A DNA stretch of 7,045 bases from Candidatus Aerophobota bacterium (GTDB taxonomy: Bacteria; Aerophobota; Aerophobia; Aerophobales; B3-G15): assembly GCA_030615365.1 (NCBI GenBank), contig JAUWZM010000111.1, positions 1 to 7,045 of the forward strand, in the 5' to 3' direction. The notes beneath the pieces were generated by a model. It saw only the letters and a list, made by a program, of their open reading frames with translations, searched no databases and was not told the origin of the DNA. Below, piece after piece: positions 1 to 6,370 of the stretch. Position numbers and translations under genes: made by a program. Positions within the stretch are counted from its first letter, which is position 1, and each line of letters starts with the position of its first letter.

Positions 1-2
1 TT

Positions 3-152
3 GTTGACATAGAATATTCAAGAATTGTAACATCATCAGAGATTTTTCACGATGGGTCTCAAGAAAGAGTAAAAGAAAGTTTGATTTCCAATGATCCAGT
101 GCAAGCTATTCATCAATTTATGGATTTTATCCAGGAAAAGACTTCAAGGTGA
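3..152 (+). CDS. C-terminal end of an unidentified protein (5' end outside window)
   Basis: This frame is open from the first complete codon to a TGA stop and encodes the last 49 residues of a protein. The piece reads as soluble: it starts VDIEYSRIVTSSEIFHDG and ends with an amphipathic helix-like stretch (AIHQFMDFIQEKTSR). There is no membrane segment. I do not recognise the family. Its position ahead of cysQ and sat-cysC would suit a sugar- or sulfate-related gene, but nothing in the 49 residues proves that. It is followed by 146 bases without an obvious gene before cysQ. It could also be a chance open frame, although its residue composition looks like real protein. Confidence 0.5.
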   Translation, partial: VDIEYSRIVTSSEIFHDGSQERVKESLISNDPVQAIHQFMDFIQEKTSR

Positions 153-270
153 ACTACAAGTTTAGAGCACAAAGTAAATACAATGGAAGCCATCAGTGTC
201 ATAAAATAATCAGAGCCATTGAGAAATTCAATCAAAAGTTATGTGCTGCGGATTTAGGACCACGGAGTTA

Positions 271-294
271 TTGACTATAGGACTATTGGACTAC
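271..294 (+). repeat. Three tandem 8-base units just before cysQ
   Basis: The units TTGACTAT, AGGACTAT and TGGACTAC follow one another directly and end five bases before the cysQ ATG. They share the core GACTA(T/C). The rest of the spacer (153-298) shows no gene, clear terminator or strong promoter. The repeat sits where a ribosome binding site would be expected; the GGA triplets are the only Shine-Dalgarno-like bases there. Confidence 0.5.
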
Positions 295-298
295 AAAA

Positions 299-1096
299 AT
301 GAGCCAAGAATTAAAAGAAATTATTAACTTGGTAAGAAAAGCTGGGGAAAAAGTTTTAGAGATTTACCAAAAGACACCAAAGGTTTATGAAAAAGAAGAT
401 AAATCACCGGTTACAGAAGCTGACTTTGCCTCAGAAAAAGCTATCTTATCGGGTTTGAAAAAATACGGATATGGGATTCTTTCTGAGGAAACAAAGGATA
501 ACCCCTCCCGTTTGAGTAAAGAGAAAATATGGATAATCGATCCTTTAGATGGAACAAAAGATTTTTTACAAAAAACTGGAGAATTCTCTATCATGGTAGG
601 ATTAGTTCATAAGAAAGAACCTATTTTAGGGGTGGTTTACAAACCTGTTGATGATAAGATATACTTTGCTGAAAAAGGGAAAGGAGCTTTTTTAAAAGAG
701 GCTGACGAGCCTTTAAAGAAATTAAAGATTTCCAGTGTTTCTAATATAGCTGATGCTAATTTTGTATTTAGCAGGTATCATCTTGGGAATCTGGAGAAAA
801 AGTTTATGGAAAAGGCCAAAATAGGTAAGACTACTTGTGCAGGAAGCATTGGAGTTAAATTAGGGTTGATTTCCGAGGGAAAAGCTGATGGATATTTTAC
901 TATGAGCAATAAAACCTGCCAGTGGGATATTTGCGCCCCAGAAATTATTTTAAAAGAAGCTGGTGGCAAGGCAACAGACCTCAAAGGAGAAAATTTTGTT
1001 TATAACCGCCGCCAGATAAGAAACCTAAGCGGCATTGTTGCCAGTAACAAAAGGATTCATAACCAAATAATTAAAAATATAAATCAGATGAACTAA
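299..1096 (+). CDS. cysQ: 3'(2'),5'-bisphosphate nucleotidase CysQ (inositol monophosphatase family)
   Basis: CysQ hydrolyses 3'-phosphoadenosine 5'-phosphate (PAP) to AMP and phosphate in the cytoplasm, removing the by-product of PAPS-dependent sulfotransferases or PAPS reductase. The 265-residue length is normal for the family. The metal-binding signatures are in order: SPVTEAD at residues 36-42, SEE at 62-64, the first IMPase motif DPLDGT at 81-86, and the second motif WDICAPE at 209-215 followed by AGG. The series D81, D84, E64 and D210 would bind the catalytic metal ions. The chosen ATG gives the expected N-terminus (helix, then SPVTEAD), but it has only a weak ribosome binding site. The gene lies 29 bases before the fused sulfurylase/kinase gene, so the two are likely cotranscribed. 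Other IMPase-family activities (for example inositol phosphatase) cannot be fully excluded, but the neighbour argues for PAP. Confidence 0.93.
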   Translation: MSQELKEIINLVRKAGEKVLEIYQKTPKVYEKEDKSPVTEADFASEKAILSGLKKYGYGILSEETKDNPSRLSKEKIWIIDPLDGTKDFLQKTGEFSIMVGLVHKKEPILGVVYKPVDDKIYFAEKGKGAFLKEADEPLKKLKISSVSNIADANFVFSRYHLGNLEKKFMEKAKIGKTTCAGSIGVKLGLISEGKADGYFTMSNKTCQWDICAPEIILKEAGGKATDLKGENFVYNRRQIRNLSGIVASNKRIHNQIIKNINQMN

Positions 1097-1109
1097 TGAG
1101 AAATGTTAT

Positions 1110-1116
1110 AAGGAGG
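1110..1116 (+). promoter_or_regulatory. Strong ribosome binding site of sat-cysC
   Basis: AAGGAGG lies nine bases before the ATG at 1126 and decides that start. It falls in the short gap after the cysQ stop, consistent with one transcript carrying both genes. Confidence 0.85.
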
Positions 1117-1125
1117 CACTAAAAG

Positions 1126-2814
1126 ATGTTACCTCACGGTGGAAAATTAATAGATAGAAGTCTGTCTTTTCAGGAAAGACAGGAAGTTCTAAAAAATATT
1201 GATAGATTCAAAACTTTAACTCTGGATATAGAGCAAATTAAAGATGTTAAAAACATAGCCAGGGGGGTTTATTCGCCCCTAACAGGTTTTTTAAAAAAGG
1301 ATAATTTTCAAAAAGTTGTATCAAAGATGCGCCTCTCTGATGGAACAGTGTGGCCGATTCCAATTGTTTTAGATATTTCAAAGGAAGATTTTCAGAGAAT
1401 AAAAAAAGAAAAAGATGTTCTTTTGACCGATTGTCATGCGAAACCAATTGCTCTTTTAGAGGATATTGAAATTTATCCTTATAACAAAGATTTTTTTGCC
1501 CAAGGAGTTTTCGGCACCAGGGATAGGAATCATCCTGGAGTTAAAGAAGTATATAAAATGAGAGAATTTTTAATAGGCGGGGATATCAAACTCTTGGATG
1601 AGACTCGTGAGCCATTTCCGGAATACAATTTTTCCCCTAAGGAAACCAGGAAAGCTTTCCAGAAGCGAGGATGGAAAAGTGTGGTTGCTTTTCAAACCCG
1701 AAATGTTCCTCACCGAGGTCATGAGTTTTTACAAAAAACTGCTTTGAAAGAGGTTGATGGACTTTTTATCCAGCCAGTTATTGGGAAGAAAAAGATAGAT
1801 GATTTTAAAGATGAGTATATATTAATCAGCTATGAGATTTTAATTAACAAGTACTATCCAAACAATAGAACATCCTTAGGGATTCTTCCTTTAAAAATGA
1901 GGTATGCCGGGCCCAGAGAAGCTATCTTTCATGCCCTTATCCGAAAAAACTTTGGTTGCACTCATTTTATTGTTGGTAGAGATCATGCCGGAATCGGGGA
2001 TTATTATGGTCCCTTTGATGCGCAAAATATTTTCGATAATTTTAAAAAAGAGGAAATCGATATCAACATTCTAAAATACCCGGAAGTAGTCTATTGCCTC
2101 CAAAAAAAAATGCACACCTTCATAGACCAGTGCCCTCCTGCAGAGAGGCTCTCTTTTAGTGGAACCAAAATCCGGGAGCAAATTAAATCAAAAGAAAATC
2201 CCCCTTCTTACTTCATGAGACCAGAAGTTTTCAGTTTCCTGGCCCAAAGTCGTAATGCTTTTGTAGATGATGAGTATAAAAAAACATCAAATCAAAAAGG
2301 GTTTGTCCTCTGGTTTACCGGTCTATCTCAGGCTGGTAAAACAACGGCTGGCAATAAGGTTTATGAAATATTAAAGGAAAAAGGTCTGAAACTGGAAAGA
2401 TTAGATGGAGATATTGTTCGTAGATCTTTAAGCAGTGATTTAGGTTTTTCCAAAGAAGGCAGGGATGAAAATATCAAACGAGTTACCCATGTGGCAAAAC
2501 TTTTGAGCAGAAATGGGACCAAAGTGATTTGTTCGTTCATCTCCCCTTATATCAAAACAAGAGGCAAAATTAGAAAAGAAGTTACCAATCTTATAGAAGT
2601 TTTTTGTAACTGTCCCCTTGAGATTTGTGAGAAGCGCGATAAAAAAGGGCTGTATCAAAAAGCCAGGAAAGGGAAAATTCAACACTTTACCGGCATCTCC
2701 GATCCTTATGAAGCTCCGGAGAATCCAGAGATTGAACTGCACACTGATATAGAAACTGTGGAAGAGAGTACTAATGAAGTAATTACATATCTAAAAGAAA
2801 ACGAGTTCATTTAA
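1126..2814 (+). CDS. sat-cysC: Bifunctional sulfate adenylyltransferase / adenylylsulfate kinase
   Basis: This 562-residue cytoplasmic enzyme makes PAPS from sulfate in two steps: ATP + sulfate to APS (N-terminal domain), then APS + ATP to PAPS (C-terminal domain). Residues 1-160 are the PUA-like part of ATP sulfurylase, starting with the family hallmark PHGGKL. Residues 165-375 are the catalytic part, with the nucleotide-binding motif QTRNVPHRGHE at 190-200 and GRDHAG at 284-289. From about 392 comes APS kinase: P-loop GLSQAGKTT at 399-407, LDGD at 426-429, GFSKEGRDENI at 440-450, FISPY at 471-475, and the lid/substrate region with KGLY at 507-510, HFTGI and YEAPENPE. The P-loop has Gln-Ala where Gly-Ser is usual but still fits GxxxxGK(S/T). 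No frame break or missing catalytic motif is seen. With cysQ upstream, this is a PAPS supply module. No PAPS reductase or sulfite reductase is in view, so use by sulfotransferases is inferred, not shown. Confidence 0.95.
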   Translation: MLPHGGKLIDRSLSFQERQEVLKNIDRFKTLTLDIEQIKDVKNIARGVYSPLTGFLKKDNFQKVVSKMRLSDGTVWPIPIVLDISKEDFQRIKKEKDVLLTDCHAKPIALLEDIEIYPYNKDFFAQGVFGTRDRNHPGVKEVYKMREFLIGGDIKLLDETREPFPEYNFSPKETRKAFQKRGWKSVVAFQTRNVPHRGHEFLQKTALKEVDGLFIQPVIGKKKIDDFKDEYILISYEILINKYYPNNRTSLGILPLKMRYAGPREAIFHALIRKNFGCTHFIVGRDHAGIGDYYGPFDAQNIFDNFKKEEIDINILKYPEVVYCLQKKMHTFIDQCPPAERLSFSGTKIREQIKSKENPPSYFMRPEVFSFLAQSRNAFVDDEYKKTSNQKGFVLWFTGLSQAGKTTAGNKVYEILKEKGLKLERLDGDIVRRSLSSDLGFSKEGRDENIKRVTHVAKLLSRNGTKVICSFISPYIKTRGKIRKEVTNLIEVFCNCPLEICEKRDKKGLYQKARKGKIQHFTGISDPYEAPENPEIELHTDIETVEESTNEVITYLKENEFI

Positions 2815-2815
2815 C

Positions 2816-2878
2816 ATATACTATAATTATCCACACCTTACTGGTAAAGATATTCAAGCCGCATTAAAGTCTGTGTAG
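2816..2878 (+). pseudogene. Remnant resembling the C-terminal part of a DUF433 antitoxin
   Basis: Reading from 2816, one frame gives IYYNYPHLTGKDIQAALKS and then a TAG stop. This resembles the DUF433 signature in which an 'EIL-x-x-YPHLT-x-x-DI-x-AAL' helix pair ends the protein. DUF433 proteins are small antitoxins often paired with DUF5615 PIN-like toxins. There is no start codon or N-terminal half: upstream bases are the end of sat-cysC. The usual alanine-rich helix after AAL is broken by the stop. No toxin partner is next to it. I read it as a scrap left by past gene turnover; the match is short and could be coincidence. Confidence 0.4.
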
Positions 2879-2918
2879 GCTCGGCAAGTACAGAAGAGGA
2901 CTATCAGACTAAACCCCC

Positions 2919-2946
2919 TTGACAAGATTCCTTACTAATATATAAT
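2919..2946 (+). promoter_or_regulatory. Consensus sigma70 promoter upstream of pseB
   Basis: A perfect -35 box TTGACA (2919-2924) and a perfect -10 box TATAAT (2941-2946) are separated by 16 bases, within the preferred 16-18. Transcription would start near 2953 and leave a leader of about 155 bases before the pseB ATG. It is the best promoter-like sequence in the window, and it is placed to drive pseB, pseC and the synthase gene separately from the sulfate genes. Confidence 0.7.
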
Positions 2947-2961
2947 GTTCAATAATTGAAC
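2947..2961. promoter_or_regulatory. 15-base palindrome at the predicted transcription start (possible operator)
   Basis: GTTCAAT-A-ATTGAAC is a perfect inverted repeat with seven-base arms. It begins at the base after the -10 box and covers the expected start site, a common place for a repressor to bind. No regulator gene is present in the window, so the binding protein, if any, is unknown. Confidence 0.4.
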
Positions 2962-2963
2962 AA

Positions 2964-3082
2964 AGTCAAACTTTTGTAGCCGCAGGCTTTAGCCTGCGTA
3001 AATGCGTCTTGTGATTTAAGACCTTGCTTTACTCATCAATAAGTAGATTTTAAGCTAAATAGTCAAACTTAGTTCTACAAAA
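2964..3082. repeat. Hairpin-containing segment bounded by short direct and inverted repeats
   Basis: The 10-base word AGTCAAACTT occurs at 2964-2973 and again at 3061-3070. TTTTGTAG (2972-2979) is matched in inverted orientation by CTACAAAA (3075-3082). Inside are a REP-like hairpin (2981-2998) and a weaker one, GTCTT/AAGAC (3006-3010 and 3018-3022). The arrangement could be a small non-autonomous insertion or a structured leader. The short lengths leave chance possible. Confidence 0.35.
2981..2998. repeat. REP-like hairpin
   Basis: CGCAGGC-TTTA-GCCTGCG is a perfect seven-base-pair stem with a four-base loop, GC-rich in an AT-rich surround and preceded by TTGTAGC. Dispersed copies of 'GTAG...GCAGGCTTTAGCCTGC' type hairpins are typical of REP-like elements in environmental bacterial genomes. 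It has no following T-run, so it does not look like a terminator. It would lie in the pseB leader transcript. Confidence 0.5.
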
Positions 3083-3092
3083 AAACCTTAGG

Positions 3093-3098
3093 AAGGAG
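3093..3098 (+). promoter_or_regulatory. Ribosome binding site of pseB
   Basis: AAGGAG, nine bases before the ATG at 3108, supports this start. The encoded N-terminus goes directly into the Rossmann glycine motif expected for PseB. Confidence 0.8.
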
Positions 3099-3107
3099 AA
3101 AAAATCA

Positions 3108-4086
3108 ATGAGCCTTTCAGGAAAAATCATATTGGTAACCGGGGGAACCGGATCCTTTGGGAAAAAATTCACCGAAATCGTTTTAAAGGAGTATAATCCA
3201 AAAGTTATCCGCGTATTTTCCAGGGGGGAGCTAAAACAACAGAAGATGCGCCAACAGTTCAGTTAATGATGAAAAACTACGTTTCTTCATTGGTGATGTT
3301 CGAGATAAGGACAGATTATATAGAGCAATGAATGGCGTTGATATTGTAATTAATGCTGCTGCTTTAAAGCAAGTTCCAGCATGTGAGTATAATCCTATAG
3401 AGGCGGTTAGAACAAACATTGACGGAGCAGTGAATGTAATTGATGCCGCCATTAATAACGGAGTAGAAAAAGCAATAACTATCAGCACTGATAAAGCTGT
3501 TCATCCGGTTAATCTATATGGAGCAACTAAATTAGTTGCCGAAAAACTATTTATCCAGGCAAATGCCTATGCTGGAGGAAGAAATAACTAAGTTTAGTTG
3601 TGTTCGCTATGGCAATGTAGTTGGTAGTCGGGGCAGCATTGTCCCTCTCTTCTTAGAGCAGAAAAAAAAGGTAAAATTACCATCACTGATGAGCGAATGA
3701 CCAGATTTTGGATTACATTAGAGCAAGGAGTTCGCTTTGTCATTGATTGTATCGAAAGAATGAAGGGTGGCGAAGTATTTATTCCCAAGATTCCGAGTAT
3801 GAAAGTTATTGATTTAGCAGATACAATTGCTCCTGAAGCTAAAAAAGAGATTATAGGAATTCGCCCTGGAGAGAAGATTAATGAGATCCTCCTTACTGAG
3901 GAAGAAGCACGCCATGCGAAAGAATTTAATAATTTCTTTGTAGTTGAGCCAGAGCATCCCTTCTGGTATCAAAATAATCTTAAAGAAGGAAAAACCCTCC
4001 TGGATGGCTTCAGATTTACAAGTGATTCCAATGGTTGGTGGTTAACCAAAGAAGAACTTAAAAAAATGATAGAGGAGCTTGAATGA
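3108..4086 (+). pseudogene. pseB: UDP-N-acetylglucosamine 4,6-dehydratase (inverting), broken by three frameshifts
   Basis: PseB turns UDP-GlcNAc into the 4-keto-6-deoxy intermediate that starts pseudaminic acid synthesis. As read, the gene is in four pieces. Piece 1 (3108-3266) has the NAD(P)-binding TGGTGSFG at residues 11-18 and stops at TAA 3264. The next frame starts at 3265 (NDEKLRFFIGDVRD), holds the catalytic STDK...Y set (D128, K129, Y137 of the restored protein, matching the spacing of the H. pylori enzyme) and stops at 3589. The frame from 3590 carries KFSCVRYGNVVGSRGS up to an A8 run at 3662-3669. The final frame carries ITITDERMTRFW and the C-terminus to TGA 4084. Removing one base near 3264, removing one A near 3586 and adding one A to the A-run restores exactly 325 residues, a normal family length. 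No in-frame nonsense change is seen otherwise. The stop overlaps the pseC start by ATGA. Sequencing error is the main alternative to real decay. Confidence 0.9.
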
Positions 4087-5283
4087 GTGAAGTAGTGAGT
4101 GAAAACGGGACATCTACAGGACACAGATTTTTACCTTATGGGCATCAATGGATTAATGGGGAAGATGTCAATGCAGTTATTAGAGTATTGAAAAATGATT
4201 GGATTACTCAGGGGTCCTAAAGTTGATGAATTTGAGCAAAAACTTGCCAATTATTGTGATGCAAAATATGCTGTAGTCTTCTCTTCGGGAACAGCGGCTC
4301 TACATGCTGCCTATTTTGTTGCCGATATTAATAAGGGCGATGAAATAATAACCTCCCCCATTACTTTTTTAGCTACCACAAATGCGGCTTTATTCTTGTG
4401 TGCGTGTCCTATTTTTGTAGATATTGAGAGAAATACTGGAAATATTCATCCGGATTTAATAGAACAAGCAGTTACAGAAAAGACAAAAGCAATTGTTCCG
4501 GTAGATTATGGTGGGCATCCAGTAGATTTAGAGAAAATTTCAAAGATTGCTAAAAAACACAATTTATTGGTCATAGAGGATGCTTGCCATGCACTGGGAG
4601 CAGAATATAAAAATGAAAAAATAGGTATTTGCAAATACTCAGATATAATTGTTTTTAGTTTTCATCCTGTAAAATCAATTACTACCGGTGAAGGAGGAGC
4701 AGTTCTAACAAATAATAAAGAGCATTATGAAAAACTTATAATGTTTAGACATCACGGGATAACAAAGGATAAGTTCAAGTTTAAAAATAATCTCAGCCCT
4801 ATCCTCGGAGATTGGTATTATGAGATGCATCTTTTAGGCTATAACTATAGATTAACCGATATTCAATGTGCTTTGGGAATATCTCAATTAAAGAAATTAA
4901 ATAAATTTATCCAAAGAAGAAGAGAAATTGTAGAAATATATAGGAAAGCATTCAAAAATAACGATTTTTTTGACTTACCAACAGAGAAGGACTACGCTAA
5001 ATCTTCATGGCATTCATATCCCATTAGATTAAAAGATAGGTATGAAAATAAAAAGAACGAAATTTTTGCAAAATTAAGAAAAAGGGGCTTAGGTGTTCAG
5101 GTGCATTACATTCCTGTTTACTGGCAACCTTATTATCAAGAATTAGGGTATAGAAAGGGAATCTGTCCAAATGCTGAGGACTTTTATCAAAGAGAGATAA
5201 GCATCCCTTTGTATCAATCTATGAGTGATGATGATATTGAATATGTTGTTACTATTATTATAGAAACATTTAGAGGAATATAG
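4083..5283 (+). pseudogene. pseC: PLP-dependent aminotransferase PseC (DegT/DnrJ/EryC1 family), one frameshift near the 5' end
   Basis: PseC aminates the 4-keto sugar made by PseB to give UDP-4-amino-4,6-dideoxy-N-acetyl-altrosamine. The true start is the ATG at 4083, which overlaps the pseB stop (ATGA) and has GAGGAG at 4072-4077. The first 44 codons (LPYGHQWINGEDV...NDWITQG) stop at TAA 4218 because of one extra G in the GGGG run 4211-4214. Taking one G out joins them to the long frame reading PKVDEFEQKLANYCDAKYAV and gives 399 residues, close to family size. An apparent ATG at 4195 in the second frame is out of register and not the real start. Restored features: SSGTAAL at 67-73, the PLP-binding aspartate D166 in EDACHALGAEY, and the PLP lysine K197 in SFHPVKSITTGEGG, the diagnostic PseC string. 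The C-terminal part with VHYIPVYWQPYY is complete. A homopolymer sequencing error would explain the defect. Confidence 0.9.
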
Positions 5284-5284
5284 T

Positions 5285-5740
5285 ATGAATAGGAAAGTAA
5301 AATTTGTTGCCGAAGTGTCAAGCAATCATAATAAGGATTTTGCTCGTAGTCTTGAGTTTATTAATATGGCAGCAAAAGTTGGTTGTTATGGAATAAAATT
5401 CCAATTGTTCAAAATTGATAAATTATTTGCTCCTGAAATATTAAATAAAAGTGAGGAACGCAGAAGAAGGAAAAGATGGGAACTTTCTCTTGAATTTATT
5501 CCTGGACTTTCCAACAACTGCCATGAATTAGGTTTAAAATTCTTTTGCACACCATTTTATCTAAAGGATGTTGATGAGTTAAAACCTTATGTTGATTTTT
5601 ATAAGATTGCCTCTTATGAACTGCTCTGGCATGATTTGTTAAAGAAATATGCCAAAACCAAAAAGCCGGTTGTTTTGTCTACAGGAATGGCAAATTTAGA
5701 GGAAGTGAAATCTGGTGTTAATGTGTTAATATATAATTAA
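5285..5740 (+). pseudogene. NeuB/PseI-family nonulosonic acid synthase, truncated to its N-terminal half
   Basis: Family members condense a hexosamine with phosphoenolpyruvate to form a nine-carbon sugar acid (neuraminic, legionaminic or pseudaminic). The ATG lies one base after the pseC stop, with AGAGGA at 5272-5277, so translation is coupled to pseC. The 151 residues match the first half of the TIM barrel: FVAEVSSNHN near the N-terminus, GIKFQLFK with the substrate lysine, FFCTPF, YKIASYELL and PVVLSTGMANLEE. The protein then ends at VNVLIYN and TAA. The second half of the barrel, with the conserved 'LLHC' strand and later metal ligands, and the C-terminal antifreeze-like SAF domain are absent; complete proteins have about 340-350 residues. 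The following frames do not resume the homology, so this is a loss or replacement, not a single frameshift. Pathway position suggests PseI, but the sugar cannot be decided from this half. The fragment should be inactive. Confidence 0.85.
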
Positions 5741-5760
5741 ATGATAAGTTATTTATAAAT

Positions 5761-5767
5761 AAGGAGG
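5761..5767 (+). promoter_or_regulatory. Ribosome binding site of the putative antitoxin
   Basis: AAGGAGG is seven bases before the ATG at 5775 and only one base before another in-frame ATG at 5769, so 5775 is the likelier start. A TATAAT hexamer at 5732-5737 could be the -10 box of a promoter for this pair, but no good -35 box stands at the right distance. Confidence 0.7.
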
Positions 5768-5774
5768 AATGAAA

Positions 5775-5957
5775 ATGGAGAGTAGAAGAATAGATAAAAT
5801 AAATGTAATGGAAAAGAGAGTGGAGGTAATCGTGGGAGCGAGATTGAGGAACAGAACCAGGATAGAAAATGCTATTTTAACTCAGGATAGACTAAGGAAG
5901 AAATCCAAAGGATGGAGTGGCGCAAAAGCAATTAGGAAATGGCGGGATTCAAGATGA
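5775..5957 (+). CDS. Small basic protein, putative VapB-type antitoxin
   Basis: This 60-residue protein is called an antitoxin from context: it has a strong ribosome binding site, lies directly before a VapC-type PIN toxin, and its TGA overlaps the toxin ATG (ATGA), the usual coupling in vapBC operons. The C-terminal stretch KGWSGAKAIRKWRDSR resembles the toxin-binding tail of some VapB proteins, which often have a tryptophan-glycine then an arginine-rich helix. The N-terminal half contains a possible strand (RVEVIV) but no clear ribbon-helix-helix or AbrB motif that I can name. It is unusually basic: 19 Arg/Lys against 7 Asp/Glu. Either it belongs to an unrecognised antitoxin class or its N-terminal DNA-binding part has drifted. 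The function is inferred, not proved. Confidence 0.6.
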   Translation: MESRRIDKINVMEKRVEVIVGARLRNRTRIENAILTQDRLRKKSKGWSGAKAIRKWRDSR

Positions 5958-6364
5958 TTATTCTGGATACATCCGTTGTTATAAAATGGTTTTCAGAAGA
6001 AGAGTATACAGACAAAGCCTTAGAGATAAGAGAAAGGATCAGAATGGGGGAAGAAAAAGTTGTCGTGCCGGATTTGTTATTATACGAGCTGGCTAATGCC
6101 TTAAAATACAATCCAAATTTCGATGCTGATGATGTCAGTGACGCTTTAACATCTATATTTGACATAGATATGGATATAGTCACTCCGATACCTGAGACTA
6201 TAAACTCAGCGGTTACACTTGCTTTTGAGCATAACATAACTGTTTATGACGCCTTTTATGTTGCATTGGCGAAAGAAACAGAACTCACTTTTGTCACCGC
6301 CGATAGAAGGTTTTGTGAACGAGTAAGAGGTTTGAATTTTGTGAAATTTATAGGGAATATCTAA
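5954..6364 (+). CDS. vapC: VapC-type PIN-domain ribonuclease toxin
   Basis: VapC toxins are Mg2+-dependent RNases that cut tRNA or rRNA and are held inactive by their antitoxin. The preferred start is ATG 5954, overlapping the upstream stop, giving 136 residues that begin MIILDTSVVIKWF, the standard PIN start. The alternative ATG at 5939 would only add MAGFK. The four acidic active-site residues are all present: D5 (DTS), E45 (YELANAL), D99 (VYDAFYVALA) and D117 (TADRRF). Length and C-terminus (VKFIGNI) are normal, so the toxin appears intact. The pair sits exactly where the rest of the nonulosonic-acid synthase gene should be. The IS200/IS605 element starts within a few bases after the stop codon. 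Confidence 0.92.
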   Translation: MIILDTSVVIKWFSEEEYTDKALEIRERIRMGEEKVVVPDLLLYELANALKYNPNFDADDVSDALTSIFDIDMDIVTPIPETINSAVTLAFEHNITVYDAFYVALAKETELTFVTADRRFCERVRGLNFVKFIGNI

Positions 6365-6370
6365 TTTAGC

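Noticed and set aside
271..297. TTGACT plus TACAAA as a promoter for cysQ
   Set aside because: The spacing is only 15 bases, both boxes are imperfect and the start would lie inside the cysQ coding region.
2822..2827. A TATAAT hexamer just after the sat-cysC stop
   Set aside because: No -35-like sequence lies 16-18 bases upstream (the bases there are A-rich coding sequence), and the surrounding stretch is better explained as a coding remnant.
2981..2998. Hairpin as an intrinsic terminator
   Set aside because: No run of T follows the stem, and it lies downstream of the strong promoter in the pseB leader.
4195..4215. ATG at 4195 as the start of PseC
   Set aside because: Upstream codons in the neighbouring frame encode the conserved PseC N-terminus and are joined by one indel; the residues MIGLLRG come from reading that region out of frame.
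5939..5953. Upstream ATG for vapC
   Set aside because: It adds five residues before the standard PIN start, has no better ribosome binding site, and the ATGA overlap at 5954 explains translation.
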